DNA from: Sipunculus nudus
Taxonomy: Eukaryota > Annelida > Sipuncula > Golfingiida > Sipunculidae
Assembly: GCA_026874595.1 (NCBI GenBank)
Contig: CM049321.1
Span: forward strand, 45,871,797-45,935,796
DNA: 64,000 nt
Reading direction: 5' to 3'
Shown: positions 1-12,559 of the stretch, piece by piece
Layout: each line of letters opens with the position of its first letter
Numbering within the stretch: the stretch's first letter is position 1
The notes under the pieces: model-generated
Told to the model about the DNA's origin: nothing
The model's database searches: none
The model's input: only the letters and a program-made list of their open reading frames with translations
Program-made: the position numbers and the translations under genes

Positions 1-1780
1 AAATACAAAGGGTAAAGTTGTCTTCATTGATTATCCTAATAGAATAAGTTAATAATGAAGATTTTAATTATACTCCTTTCATTACTTGAGACATGAGTTA
101 TTAAATGAATCGATGAATGCAAACTTTTGTTGTTATAATATTAAATAAAGGGCTATAATTTATTTTTTTTCAAGCAGGTAGAGAGGACAGAAACTACTTG
201 AGGAGTAAGAAACTGTTCAACTCTACTGCCATGGTCAGCCCAGAGATCAGGAGGAGAAATTCGGCGAGTTGAAACAGTATACAAAGAGGATTTTCTCTGA
301 GGCAAACTCACCCACTGTGTCGGTGAAGGAGTTTCACAAGACTAAAAATGCAATTTTACTCCTGTGATTAACACATTTGAAAGGAAGGAATTTTGTAGAT
401 GTGAATGGTAATAACAATGTCACAGTTTAATGGTTTAACCATCAGGTGTTTCTTCGTTGGCATGTCACAGTACCATTGCGTACACCAGTGCACTAAAAGA
501 GAACACTGCAGTATGGCACACGGGCAATTATAGTGTTTAAGGAGATTGACCTCATAAGGTCTGAGCAATACTAATACGAACTGATTTTATAACATCTAAG
601 GAACCGAAACATTAACAATAATAAATATGTATGTGTCATGGCAGATTTGGCAATATTGCAGTCGTGATTAGTTTTGGTACAATCGCTAAACTTACGATGC
701 AGAATCAAAGTTAGGATCTGTTCCGGTGTTATTGCAAACTATACCAAAGGTTTTAGATGTCGTTATGAAATCTAATAAATGACCCTTTTAATTACCATGA
801 AATTCAATAAAACGTAACATGCCTCGGTTCTTTATGGTACTCTGAGCTGAAAGTATTGAGGAGTTCCAGTTAAAACTATTATATTATAATGACTGATTAA
901 TTTTAAGGAAGGCAAGCCTAATGTGGGCAGTATATATCATGATACATCTGATTTTGACTTTTATTGCACAATAAGTAAACTTATTGTTTAAGACAATAGG
1001 ACAACGCAATTAAATGTAGTTTAAGTGAGGATAATATATTCCTAGCTTTCTCTGCAATTCAATCCGGAGACAGATAAATGGCACTGGACTTCGATAGAGC
1101 AAACTTCGGAATACAGTTATTGGTTTCCTGGACAGCCGATGTTTAAAGTATTTATGTATTAAATGCAGGCAAAACAACTTTCACAAATGATTGATGACGT
1201 AAATGATATAAACATTTACGTATCTTCCTATATGCATACTACGCACAATTATGTAAATATTGTGTACCATATTTGCATTCTTCTGCTGTCAGTAGCCTGA
1301 TATATCTTCAGGAAGAATATCTTCCAATCAGTTTTCCTCTCCATATATGAAGTGACACTGTTGACATTAATATGTCAATATATAATAGTAACTAGCAATA
1401 GGAATATGAAAAATACACAACAGTTGAGATAACTTTTGTCAAATAGATATAATTTTCATGTGAGCCCTTTATTATTTGGGAATGGATAAATCATTCTAAT
1501 ATTTCCATATCTGAAATGTTATGTGGTATCAGGTTACCTTAAATGTTTTTTTTTTTATTATTATTTTTAATGATATTTATTTCTGTGAATATTGGCTTGA
1601 CTGATATCTGTGGATTGATATAATATTATTTTATTTTAATAATCGAATTTAGAAACATATTATACGACATTCCAAGAACAGACTTGCTTTCCGAAATTAA
1701 ACTCGCATTTCCTCATTTTTCTATTGAGTGATTTCTGTAAATACCTTGTAAACATTGTAAATGTTATTTTCTGTCTTTTT
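1..1780. other. AT-rich stretch with no recognised gene
   Basis: No long open frame, RNA gene or clear repeat boundary was seen. The only ORFs are short and unremarkable. A T-rich run (about 1546-1575 and 1776-1783) leads into the next element. Probably intergenic or intronic DNA. Confidence 0.5.
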
Positions 1781-1783
1781 TTT

Positions 1784-3275
1784 AGCTCAGCTGACTGAAA
1801 GTCATCTGAGCTATAGCGATCACCCTTTGTCAGGCGTCCGTCTGTCTTTCCGTCCCTTAAAAAGGGTCAAATCGTAACCACTACGGTACCCCTAGAATCA
1901 TTTTAACTTTACATCCTAAGATGTCCATATAAAATCTCTTTGTAACCGGAAATTAGGCCTCTGTTACCCATATTCTTCGACCTATGGGGCATCGAAGTAC
2001 CCACCAGAATAATGGAAAATTTGATACAAAAGCTCAAGTATCTTAAAAACTAATGCATTTCATGGATATCGATCATGGAGTGTTTCATCAAATTCTGTAG
2101 ACTGGTGGCGCCACTTTTATTTTTTCGATTTTTTATGAGTTTTTTTTTCTCTATTTTGGAGACTTTAAAAGGTGCATTCATCTGTTAACAAGGCACAAAT
2201 CGTAACGACTGGACCTAGAATCTTCTATCTTGATATGCAGGGAGGCCCATTAAAAGTCTCTTTGAAACCTGAAATTAGATCTCTGAGCTATGGGGCTCCG
2301 AATTACCCCCCAGAATAATGGAAATTTTGATACAAAAGCTCAAGTATCTGAACAACTACTGCATTGATCACCATGATTCTTTGCATGGTTATTGATCATG
2401 GAATGTTTCATCAGTTTCTGCAGTCTGGTGGCGCCACCTGTATTTTTTTATATTTTATACGAAATTTTCTCCATTTTTGAGACCTCTTAAGATGCGGTCA
2501 TATGTTAACAGGACACAAAGACGTAACAACTGGACCTAGAATCTTCTCTCTTGACATGCAGGGAGGCCCATGAAAAGTCTCTTTGGAAACCTGAAATTAG
2601 ATCTCTGTTACCCATAACCTCTGAGCTATGGGGCTCCGAAATACCCCCCCCCCCCCAGAATAATGGAACATTTGATACGAAAGCTCAAGAAACTGAACAA
2701 CTATTGCATTGATCACCATGATTTTTGGCATGGTTATTGATCATGGAGTGTTTCATCAGTATCTGCAGACTTGTAGCGCCACTTGTTTTTTTTTTACGAT
2801 TTTTTTTTTCTCTATTTTTGAGACCTCTTAAGATGCTGTTATCCGATAATAGGGCACAAGTAAATGAATAACTACTGCCTTGATCACCATGATTATGTGC
2901 ATGAACATTGATCATGGGGTGTTCTATCACCTCCTGGAGACTGATGGCGACACCTGTATTTTTTCCATTTTTTATGATTTTTTTTTGTTTTTGTTTTTTA
3001 GCCCTGCAATGAATCTGTCAACTGTTAACATTGCACAATTCCTATCTGCTGGACCTTAAATTTTCTAACTTGACATTAAAGGAGGTTCATGAATATATCT
3101 CTGTGGAAAAATGAAATTAGGTCTCTGTTACCCATATTCTACGAGCTATGGGGCTCAGAAGTACCCATCAGAAAAATTAAAGATTTGATGTAAATTATAT
3201 TTCAAATACATCTTAAAACACACATTTTTTGTATTTTCAAGTTCAGCTGAGCGTCATGGCCCATGGGCAACTTGG
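1784..3275 (+). mobile_element. Helitron-like non-autonomous element with tandem-repeat core
   Basis: The left end (1784-1812) is an imperfect hairpin, AGCTCAG...CTGAGCT with inner GACT/AGTC, followed by GCGATCACCC and a (GTCCGTC)-like run. The right end (about 3243-3273) contains CAGCTGAGCGTCATGG then CCCATGGG. The same two ends, in reverse order, bound the copy at 26.65-28.19 kb, which fixes the limits. T tracts flank both sides. No coding capacity is seen. Terminal hairpins, lack of a target duplication and a satellite core fit Helitron/Helentron-type non-autonomous elements; that class call is inference. The core is unlike that of the 26.65-kb copy although the ends match. Confidence 0.65.
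1860..3190. repeat. Tandem units of about 310-330 bp forming the element core
   Basis: Successive units repeat 'ACCTAGAATCTTCT', 'CATGCAGGGAGGCCCAT', 'GGAAATTAG.TCTCTGTTACC', 'GCTATGGGGCTCCGAA', 'AGAATAATGGAA' and a GGTGGCGCCAC palindrome (2104, 2427). About four units are visible and the last is shortened. The reverse complement of the same unit recurs at 55.6-57.2 and 61.4-61.7 kb. Confidence 0.75.
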
Positions 3276-3562
3276 TTTTTTTTGTTAAGACCATTAAATG
3301 ACGTTATCATTTTAGATGCAAAAAATTCGTAGGAATACACACACTTGGAAACAAGCATATTTGCGAGGATAACCTGGAAAATTACTGAACATAAGCATAA
3401 CTGCCAGAGACCTTGGTGTCACTTAATCAGAACAATATGTCACAAGAAAGCTGTCCCGTGCCCCCCCCCCCCAAAGGCCCGGAGGTCCTTCGTTTATGAA
3501 TTAGGCCTTGTTAACGTATGGACGTTTTTCTACGATAACTCAGAAAATATAGGTCACATTGA

Positions 3563-5136
3563 CAGAGTGTGGCCAATTACATTGAAAAGTAATCATTACA
3601 ATCACAATTACTTCCAAAAATTCCAATTGCAATTACTATTACAAATTACTTAAATTTTACAAAATAATGATTAAATTACAATTTCTTTTGAAAAGTAATT
3701 AATTACATTCAATTACTTTATAAAAAAATATATAATATACAGAGGCATGGTTCATGTAAAGTGTCATTCATGGCAGAAAGGCCAACTGATTAAATTTATG
3801 AAAGGAAAAACTGCAAATAATACATATCCAGTCTGGTGTCATCTATTAAAGTGCACTATAGCTATATAAAGATCTATATCAATGCCTAATGTTCAAATTT
3901 ACACTTTTCTCTTTTGGAAAGGCAAAACTGGCTGTCATCATCATATATGAACATTGCTTGTATAGTTTATAGTATCAGGCACTTAAACCTTTGCTGAGTG
4001 TTTTGACACAAAATAGAAATATCTGAAACCACGTAAACTATATTTTAAACATATAAATAATTGTTGGTTCAAATCTTTGATGATGGAAAACCTTTTTAGT
4101 GACTACCTTAATCCTATACAGTATTCCTACATATTAGTCAACTCATAAATACTAACTTTTTTTACTATCAATGATGATAAAAGATATGTCATATATACTG
4201 GAATGTTAAATACAATGAGATTTCACTAAACTCATGCAAACATTTCATGTGAATAATTCATAAAAAAAAATATATTAATGCTGAATATATAATATATTAC
4301 AATTTGATGTAATGAAATTATTAATAGGAAATAGTACTGAAAATCCAGTGAATTCACCATGGTAAGCTTCTAAATTATGTATGTCAGATAGTAAAACCAG
4401 TAATTAAGATTATTTGTAAACAATGCCCTGAGTCTCTGGGAACAGAAAACAGGGCAGACTGTTCAAATGTTAGAGCCAGCCAACTGAGACAGCCCTGCTA
4501 TCTTAATACCTATCTCTGTTTACCTCATGGGCCATTGAATTGAGGTAATTCTAATATCAGCCTTCTCAGATCATTAGCCTCTTTTGTTCCTTTGACTCCC
4601 TCAGTGTCAGCTAATTAGCTGATAAACACTGATGTAATCAGATCAATAGGAGTATGTTCCAGTCTCCATTTCAGTGAAAATGTGAAATGTAGCAAGCCCA
4701 AACTTGTTGTAGTGTAGCTCTGGACAGGTGTACTTCATGGAAGCTTGTTGGTGTTACTTTATCTAACCTGCAGTGGAGGCATTTGCAAAAAGAGGCCAGT
4801 TTGACTTATAAGGCATACTAATAAATTACCATGCTTATTACATGCATGGGTACTATTTATTCATTAATCATTTCTGACAATCCTTACCTAAGAGTGTTTT
4901 GATAAACAGTGCTGAGGAATGAGGTATAAGGAACGGTGTTCTGTCATAAATTGGGAAAGTAATTCGAAAGTGATTGAAAAATAATTGAAATTACATCTAT
5001 ATTTACCTTTGTAATCATTACAATTACAATTATTTGTAATTGAATTTTGTTCAATTACAAATAACATTCTATTATTTGAAAAATTGTAATTAATTACAGG
5101 TAATTACAATTACACGTTACAATTACCCCAACCCTG
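3563..5136. mobile_element. Non-autonomous hAT-type transposon, 1.57 kb
   Basis: The element starts CAGAGTGTGGCCAATTAC and ends GTTACAATTACCCCAACCCTG, that is CAG...CTG, with subterminal regions made of many inverted AATTAC/GTAATT units. It is flanked by a perfect 8-bp direct repeat CACATTGA (3555-3562 and 5137-5144), the duplication length expected for hAT elements. Inside is AT-rich, non-coding sequence without a transposase ORF. The ends differ slightly (CAGAGTG against CAGGGTT), so it is not brand new. Confidence 0.85.
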
Positions 5137-5289
5137 CACATTGACCAAAGGACCTTTCTGGACTTTAAACTTCATGTGCCTTGTGGTCGCTATTTTGCCC
5201 TGTTTATGAGAGACAATGGCGTTTAGAGTTTTTGTTTAGTAAATTAGAGAATACAGTGATCTACTTTTGGTTTCTGTAAGGACCCGTCA

Positions 5290-6915
5290 AAGTGTATAGT
5301 CTCAAATTCCAGCCTCTTGCCCAAACATGCATCAAGATATAATTTACCACAGCATCGGGACAGTGTTTTTTTATCAGGTGTGTTCATCTGCCTGCACGGG
5401 TGAGTTTCTAGATGACCCTCCAGGTAGAAATGCCAAGAGTAAAGTTTGCCACAAAGCTCTAACTTAAACGGTTTTTCGGAGTACGTGTCCTGAAGTGACT
5501 ATTATGGGTACTCCATTCGGAGAAACATTTACCACATTGCTCATATTTATACCGTTTTTATCCGCTATATATGCTCATTTGAATAATCAGTTAACTCGGC
5601 CGAGCGAAACATTTTTCACATTGCTTCCAGTTAAATGTTTTTCTCGAGTGTGTATCTTGATGGGAATCATCAATTTATTCGGCCGAGTGAAACATTTACG
5701 ACATTGCTCATAGTTATATGGATTTTCACCAGTGTGTATTTTGATGGGAATCTTCAGTTTTCTCGGCCGTGTGAGACATTTACCACATTGCTCACAGTTA
5801 AATGGATTTTCTCCAGTGCAGTGTGTCTTCATGGGAATCTTCAGTTTGCTCGGCCTAGTGAAATATTTAACACATTGCTAACAGTTATATTGTTTTTCTT
5901 CAGTATGTATCCTTATGTGAATCTTCAGTTACTCGGCCGATCGAAACATTCACCAAATTACTCACATTTATATCCTCGTTTACAGTCACTATGATCCTCT
6001 TCTCACAATAAATTTATCGTTTTGTTTAAATTAGATAGGTTTCTTCCGGTGTGCATCGTTAAATGCTTCTTCAGGTATTTATTGGAAGAGAAAGATTTTC
6101 CAACAGTACTCACAATTTAAGGGTTTTACTCAGGTATAAGCCTTGGCATGACTGCTCAGAGAACCCTGTGCAGAGAACCTTTGTCACATTGCGCATACGT
6201 AAATCGTTTATCTCCAGTGTGTGTCCTGATATGAGACTTTGGATGATCCTATCTTATGTGATTCTTCAGGCCTCTCAGCCCCGAAAAACTTTTATCACAT
6301 TGCTGACACTGGTGTGGTTTTTCTCCAACATGTGTACTGACGTGAGTCTTTAAGGTACTCCACTCAACAAAACATTTACTAAATGTTCACAGCTAAATAA
6401 TAGATTTTCTTCGGTATGTGAAAACGTATGCTTTTTCAGTTGATTTTTTAATATCGGAAGATCGACCACAAAGTGTACAGGTAAATGGTTTTTCTCCAGT
6501 ATGTGTCTTGATGTGACTTCTGAGAGTACTTCCTTTAGAAAAACGTTAACCACAAAAGTGGCATTGCTCACAGGTATATGGGTTTTCCCAGTAGGTGTCC
6601 TTATTGAGCCTTATGGTAACTTTGCCTCGATAAATGTCTGCCACATTGTTTACAACTAAATGGTTTTTCTCCAGTATGGGTGTTTATGCGCTTGCAACAT
6701 TGCTTTGCAACATTGGTTACATTTAATAATTCTTCTTCGTTAAAGGGGGCGGAAGCCTTAAATCTGAACCTGTTTAATTCAATTAATCCATCCATGAACA
6801 ACGTAAACAGGGATGCCATACGCGCTATATGATCCCAGTTAGTCCAGTAATTAAGGTCAAATGAGAAAAAACAAGGCCCATGGGCGCTGCCATGTTGGCT
6901 TGCTCGGCCCAGCAC
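5290..6915 (-). pseudogene. Decayed multi-C2H2 zinc-finger gene
   Basis: Reading the minus strand in shifting frames gives a long series of broken C2H2 fingers with TGEKP-type linkers, for example TGEKPFSCKQCGRHLSRQ near 6.66 kb, VGEKPHQCQQCDKSFSG near 6.3 kb and TGENPFNCEQCGKC near 5.8 kb. At least a dozen finger remnants spaced about 84 bp apart run from about 6.7 down to 5.3 kb. Stops and frameshifts interrupt almost every finger and several cysteines or histidines are lost. An open stretch at 6601-6915 leads into the first finger and could be part of the old N-terminal region. It belongs to the same broad class as the intact genes at 30.5 and 52.7 kb, but no shared N-terminal motif was recognised. 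Confidence 0.85.
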
Positions 6916-7069
6916 TGCTGACGTAACGGGAACCCTACTGTAGCAGCACAGTGATTGGCTTCAGGGCTGTAACCTCCAGCAGGGAGGCTAGTCAGTTGTG
7001 TGCCATCTGCTTGTGCAGCAGTGGTTTCTGCGCCCAGGTTAGGGTGAAGGTCATACTGGGAGAGCAGCA

Positions 7070-7450
7070 TGGCCACTTGGTAAACAACGCGCGATCTCAG
7101 CGAAATTCAACAGTATTTGACGAGCCAGAGATATGACAGTGTGAACGAGTACTGCCAAATGACAAAAAAAAACATCGTCGGACGAGGATGAAAACACTGG
7201 GCGGGATTGTCATGCCTTGGATTCATGGTCTCAACGCAGTCACTTAGTACCGACGCAATGCCGACCAGGAGGTTACCCGTGTGCTGCCGAGCTTAGAGAG
7301 ATGTCCGCGCTTCTGACTTGGCCGAAACCAAATGTATCATCTAACCTGCCAGCTTTACTTTGTCTTTCGGAGGCGGTGCTTCGGACGTGATTTTCCAGAC
7401 GCCTAATATCGAAAGTTGAAAGGAGATGGACACCTTACAAAATGACTAAT
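7070..7450. promoter_or_regulatory. CpG-rich patch, possible old promoter
   Basis: CpG dinucleotides are dense here (AACGCGCGATC, ACCGACGCAATGCCGACC, CTTCGGACGTG), unlike the CpG-poor surroundings. It lies upstream of the minus-strand zinc-finger pseudogene. A TGACGTAA (CRE-like) motif near 6919 and an ATTGG (inverted CCAAT) near 6953 are adjacent. A promoter role is inference; no TATA box or transcript evidence is visible. Confidence 0.3.
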
Positions 7451-8740
7451 AGTAACAGGTAAGACCAGAAGGACTTTAAAATAAAACAATAATAATTACG
7501 ATATGCTTACGATCGTCAGTACTTTACTCCTGCATATATTTTATATCTTTATATTTGGCCCTTTTACACCTTCTGTCTTCCCTTTTTACTTTTTAAAAGT
7601 TATTTGTGCAACTATTGATATACCGGAAATGTATTGTATCATTGCATGCATGGTTGCTGATATAAACATTTTTTTTTATTATATTTTCCCATTCAAGTTT
7701 AACTATGAAGCTACCGCAAATGAAATATGTCATATATTATGTATACCATACTTAAAATGAGTATTCATAACTTAAAGAGATAAGCTTCTTCATTCATGCA
7801 GCTGCAAACTTGATAAAAAGATGCTCACAAGCATTAAAAGGGAATAAAGCAGTGACGCTCATAGCCATATACAAATTAACTCTGATAATAGTCTTGCAGT
7901 TTTCTTGAATTCATACATTTATTAAAACTTTAAAAAGTGTGTTAACTGAATAATAAATCACCTTTTTTCAACAAAATGCAACCAACCATCCAAAACGTCC
8001 GCCAGTGGAGTAGATCCGCCAATTATTTAATATTAAGTATACCTTTTATTTTCTGTCATTTTCCATCATCTTACCATTTGGCTGACCATCAGTTCTTAAG
8101 CAATGCAGAAACCGCAAAACCTAGAAAATTATTATCCAAACAGGTCTTGGTAAAATCGTCTTTAAAAAGTAAAAATTGAGTCACAGTGACCTTTCAATTG
8201 AAAACTTATTATTTGCTTATTATGCAAATAACAATTATGTAATAGTATATGCAATCTATCATACATTTTCCGTGTCTAAATAAAATTTAAATTCTTTTTG
8301 TTAATCGGATCTTTATATTTCTTATTTTATGGCAGCCAAGATAAAGTGATTAGTTTTGTCTTATGTTTTAGAGAAGTGGAATGATCAAGCCCTCCTGCAA
8401 GAATACTGTTTAAATCCAAAGAACAAAGGACAATGAAAGTGTTCAGCTATTTGCTCACATTATTAAAAGTTTCTCCCATAACTTTGCCTCTGTCACACTT
8501 TCTCCAACTATTCAGCTGGAATCTCTGTACCTCTCTCTTTTCATTTCTCTCAGTCTCTCTCTCTCTCTCTCTGACACAAACACAAGCATATATATATACA
8601 TAGATATATGTGTGTCTGTGTGTATGTGTTGATATATACAATATATTTAAATGCTTCTGCATATAGATGTGTTTATTGATTTATATGTAATTAGATATGA
8701 TCAAACAGTGCTTAAAACAAGGGTTATAAAAAATTGGGAG

Positions 8741-8790
<50 letters not shown>

Positions 8791-9129
8791 GGAGAAAAGA
8801 TCTTATTTTGTTAAAGTATCAAGTTTCAGTTTGATTTACTGAAAGCATGTGTATTACCCGTTTATGTTTAGTCAGAACTCAATTTGAAGGGGTCTGGGAT
8901 TGTGGTTGGAGATTGTAAGGAATATGGTCCGAGACCACTGAAGATGTGGTTTAAGATCGTTTGTAAAGAGTTCGCCATCCTATGGACGAAGATCGCAAAA
9001 CTTAATTATATTAGCACGTCCATGTTACTGTCTTGTGATAGGATCATTGCATCCAGAACAGAGACTGGGCCCTGAGGTGACTGGCTGTTAAAAGTGCGAC
9101 AACATTAAAAACTTATTCAAATCTACCCA
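7451..9129. other. AT-rich noncoding stretch with microsatellites
   Basis: Holds a hydrophobic 85-codon ORF (7503-7760) with no recognisable features, a (TC)n run near 8545-8572, a (TG)n-like patch near 8608, and (TA)n at 8739-8788. No gene supported. Confidence 0.5.
8739..8788. repeat. (TA)n microsatellite
   Basis: About 25 uninterrupted TA units. Confidence 0.95.
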
Positions 9130-9289
9130 TACCCCCCCCCCCCCCCGAAATTTTAGGACAACCTGTATAAGAAATACTAGTACTAAGCTTTTGTTGAGGT
9201 ATTGATTTATTTTCTATATAGTCTAAGTTGGTTGCCCTGTGGCTGTTTTCATGTATTACATCGTCACTGCTGACATCCTGGCGCACACA

Positions 9290-9500
9290 GCAGAAAACAT
9301 AATACGTGTATCCTACAGGGAGAAACGGTCACGCGTGCAACCAGCGCTGTACCTACTAGGAAAAACACAAAACACACAGGGCCACAGGAGTGCTGTGCAG
9401 CATTTTTGTGTGCTCTGTAAACCAGATAGATGAAGCTAGAGGTCTGGGGCTCTGTGTTTATACAACAGAGCCACAACTAGGTCAATTGATATAGATTCAC
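9290..9500. repeat. Dispersed repeat fragment
   Basis: The part 'GCTAGAGGTCT...CTGTGTTT...GAGCCACAACTAGG' (about 9433-9480) resembles 'GCTAGAAGTCT...CTGTGTATTTGAGAG.ACCACAACTGGG' at about 51208-51246. This suggests an old unnamed repeat family. Boundaries are unclear. Confidence 0.35.
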
Positions 9501-10203
9501 AGTTGGGGGTTTGACCTGTATATTTGTAATGTACACTTGTAATGCTATGTAATAGATATATTATCGTAAAAACGCTAGTATTTGTGTCTTTGGTAGTATC
9601 TGAGTTTATCTGAAACATAAATTAACACAATATTTAATAAAATAATCGCAGAAGGATCCTTGTAAGCCCTCTGTGATTTTAACATGACACACTTGATGAA
9701 CTTGTTCCGAGCGGACATTGATAGACTGGTACCCACATGATAAAAATTTGCGTCTGCTTTGAGCGTGTCCAACAGCAGAATCTAATCCCTTGTCTGTTGC
9801 AAAGGCAGTGTATTGGGCATTTTGGCAGTACATCAGTACAATCACCATCACAAAATTTCATTATCTGACTAAAGACATCTGAAATGTTAGTATCTTTGGC
9901 GGACATTTTTGTTGAAGGTACATGTTTCAAAAGGAACATTAATGATTTTTTAAGTAAGGCTGATCACAAGATTTTCATAAACTGCAGCACAATAAAATGC
10001 TGTTAATTTTTTACCAATCACACGTTAGCTCTTAGTAGTTTTGTTGAAAAATAAATATTCTTCTAGGTACTAGATGCAAAATCCTTTTCAATATTTTTTG
10101 GGCCCCCTGTGCTTAATACGGTCTTCACCTTAAAGGCTGAAACACGGCTAAATTCCATAAAATGATGTTTCCTTATAATAACCAATTTATTATTAAATTT
10201 CAG
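9501..10203. other. Noncoding stretch, nothing recognised
   Basis: Three overlapping minus-strand ORFs of 60-86 codons lie at 9575-9939 in different frames. None shows a domain pattern I recognise, so they are not called. Confidence 0.4.
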
Positions 10204-10330
10204 ATATGGTACTCTTTCTCATGAGATTGTGCCAGGTTGGAATCCAGAGATAGACTACTTCTGACATTCACAAGAAAGTCATGTCAAGGAAGCAGAAACA
10301 CCTAGTGGAGAACACAGGAAATGTAAGGCC
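10204..10330 (+). pseudogene. Possible LINE reverse-transcriptase scrap
   Basis: One frame reads HEIVPGWNPEID, a stop, then ...KEAETPSGEHRKC. A PGWN motif followed by a G/E-x-P-x-G stretch about 20 residues later is common in the segment between endonuclease and reverse transcriptase of RTE/CR1-type LINEs. The piece is about 40 residues with a stop. The match is weak and rests on motif memory only. Confidence 0.3.
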
Positions 10331-10757
10331 TGTCATTTGTGAGGGCCCTTAGAATCAATTAAGTTGTCGATGCTTTACCTTTGTTTACAATCCTCAGATC
10401 GTTTCTTACGAATAAGTATCAATATTCAGGCTTTAAAAAAATAATGCAATTTACCAAAATAGAACTTAGTAAATTTTAGATAATTTAAGAATGTTGTAGC
10501 TCTGCCTCTGTTTGTCGTTGCCATGTATGAGTGGAATGGCCCACCAGTGAATGTTTAAAGTAGATAAAGATAGAGAGCTTCGATCAACATCGCAAACTGC
10601 TCGATAACATCTGAGAGCTTTCGGAGAAATTTGGAAGGTTAATAAAAAATAATAAGCAAAACTAATCGGTTTTTATGTTAATAGTCATTACAAGGGCATG
10701 AAATTAATTAACACCTATAGTCTGTTCTATCAGGGGCGCCAATTGGTTTTTGGCGAA

Positions 10758-10788
<31 letters not shown>

Positions 10789-11970
10789 AACAAACAATAA
10801 ATAAACTGAATGAAACAATTCTTTTAAAATATGTAAACAATATGGTTTCATCATGACATGTAGCCCATAAGAATGGACTCCTCAATTGCATATATTTAGT
10901 GACTGGCGCAAGATGGGGTCCATAGATAACCCCAGCAGTTAACTTTGCTTCTAACACTCTATACAAAACCGTGTATATCCATTGATTCATGTTCAATACA
11001 TCTGTGTGTATTGAATATTTGACCACTAAAAAACATGAATATTCTATTCTGAGCACTATTGTGAAACCAGGAAGTAAAAATATGTACATATTAGTACGCC
11101 GGTCTAAAGCATTAAATACAAGAATACCGCCACATGCAAGATTCATTTATTGATATTACAGGTGCTTCATGCTTTCAAGAAAGGTTATTCATTATTACAG
11201 GTCTTTAAACTTACAACAACGTAATGTGAATAATAGTATGTTGCACTAAAAGGATATATTTTTATGCAATTTACTTTATAAGAGTAACCGATCATTTCAT
11301 GCTATAATCCTAGTTAGCTAATTGATGGACCGGCGACGCAACACAGCCAGAAACCTAATGAGTCGCTTTCGGTGGCTACATGATATGCTGACTGAAGTGA
11401 CAGGGTCATGGACATCTCTTGACAGATTTGGATTGGCTGATGGTAAAATCAGGTACCATATATATGATAAATTACACCGTCAGCTGAAAGACGCCAACTT
11501 GCACTGTCATTTCACCTCCAGAAAGTAGCAAAGTATACAATTAATAAGTTGGAATCAAATATCTGATTCCCTGTCGCCAGAGTGCTACGAATGTCCTGTC
11601 ATGGTCACATAGTATACAGAAACATTTGCATTTCAAAATTGTCGCCTAAATCTGTTGTCCGACCCTTGGTGGGACAGACTATACTATAAATATAAGAGAA
11701 GATAAGGAGAGAAAAATATTGTTATTGATATGATTGGTTTGCATTGATGAGTAAGAAACTGTTGGAAATAATATTTTGAGATCTGACTGTTTCCTAATGT
11801 TGACACTGAAGCATGTGATTACGTGATCATAAGATCCATACTGTTACCATGATCACTAGTTGGCTTTTTGATAAGCTGTTTTCCCTTTTGTTGAATTAGA
11901 TCTTATTTATAATATTATACCAATTTTTATTCAGTTTTATAAAATGTTGACCATTGTAATATACCAAAGG
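10331..11970. other. Noncoding stretch with two unexplained ORFs
   Basis: A minus-strand 138-codon ORF (10730-11146) has no recognisable domain, and its end is translated from a (TG)n/(TA)n microsatellite at 10758-10789. It is probably a chance ORF. The second ORF is listed separately. Otherwise nothing is seen. Confidence 0.35.
11325..11452 (+). CDS. Possible exon of unknown product
   Basis: An ATG-started frame with a basic, non-repetitive composition (MDRRRNTARNLMSRFRWLHD...) ends at AAAATCAG followed by GTACCA, a fair splice donor. The frame also stays open to 11528 without splicing. No domain is recognised and no neighbouring exon in phase was found. It could equally be a fragment of a mobile element or chance. 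Confidence 0.15.
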
Positions 11971-11974
11971 TATA

Positions 11975-12485
11975 AGTACTTAGGTGCAAGAATGTGATTC
12001 GGGAGGGTGATCGGAGTAACAACATCTCTGTTTATGCACACAGGATATGAAACTTAATTCAACAGTGCTTACAGGAAAAAAATCCTTCACAATTACTGAA
12101 TATTTAAAATTGGACAGACAGATTGGTATACAAACAGTTCTGATCACTTTGTCTCCCATTCTGAGGCAGGAAAATAATATATTATGTTGCAATTAGATCT
12201 TAATTTTTTATACTTTTTCCATATTTAATAATTTATCCCAGTGCACAGGTGCAAGTAAACAATGATTCGGGGGGGGGGGGGGGGTATGGAGTGAGCTACA
12301 ACACCTAAGCATGTACATACAGGATATGAAATTTTATTCAACAATGCTTTTAGGAAAAACAGTTTTTTTTTCATGATTATTAAATATTAAAAAATAGACA
12401 AGGAGATGGAAAACAAAGCCAATCACTATTTTCCATTTCTCATTGCCAGGAAAATAATTAACAAATTTTTGCAATATTACTTACA
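11975..12485. repeat. Two tandem copies of a 280-bp unit plus a 36-bp duplication
   Basis: Copy 1 (about 11975-12195) and copy 2 (about 12250-12480) share GGTGCAAG/TGATTCGGG near the start, ACAGGATATGAAA and TTCAACA.TGCTT in the middle, and CAGGAAAATAAT at the end. Copy 2 has a poly-G run (12268-12285). The piece TTCAACAGTGCTTACAGGAAAAAA also resembles core units of the Helitron-like elements at 26.9 and 38.5 kb. Just after, 'AAGCTGTATTGTAGGTCAA' is duplicated at 12494 and 12530. Confidence 0.65.
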
Positions 12486-12559
12486 CGACAGTTAAGCTGT
12501 ATTGTAGGTCAATTGCATGACCGTTAAGCTGTATTGTAGGTCAACTTGCATGACAGTTT

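Noticed and set aside
1784-3275. CRISPR-like repeat array
   Set aside because: Units of about 320 bp with no repeat-spacer pattern, in a eukaryotic genome; a satellite core.
7503-7760. Hydrophobic 85-codon ORF as a membrane protein
   Set aside because: AT-rich DNA gives hydrophobic frames by chance; no signal, domain, or conservation evidence.
10730-11146. 138-codon minus-strand ORF
   Set aside because: No domain, end encoded by a microsatellite, no splice or context support.
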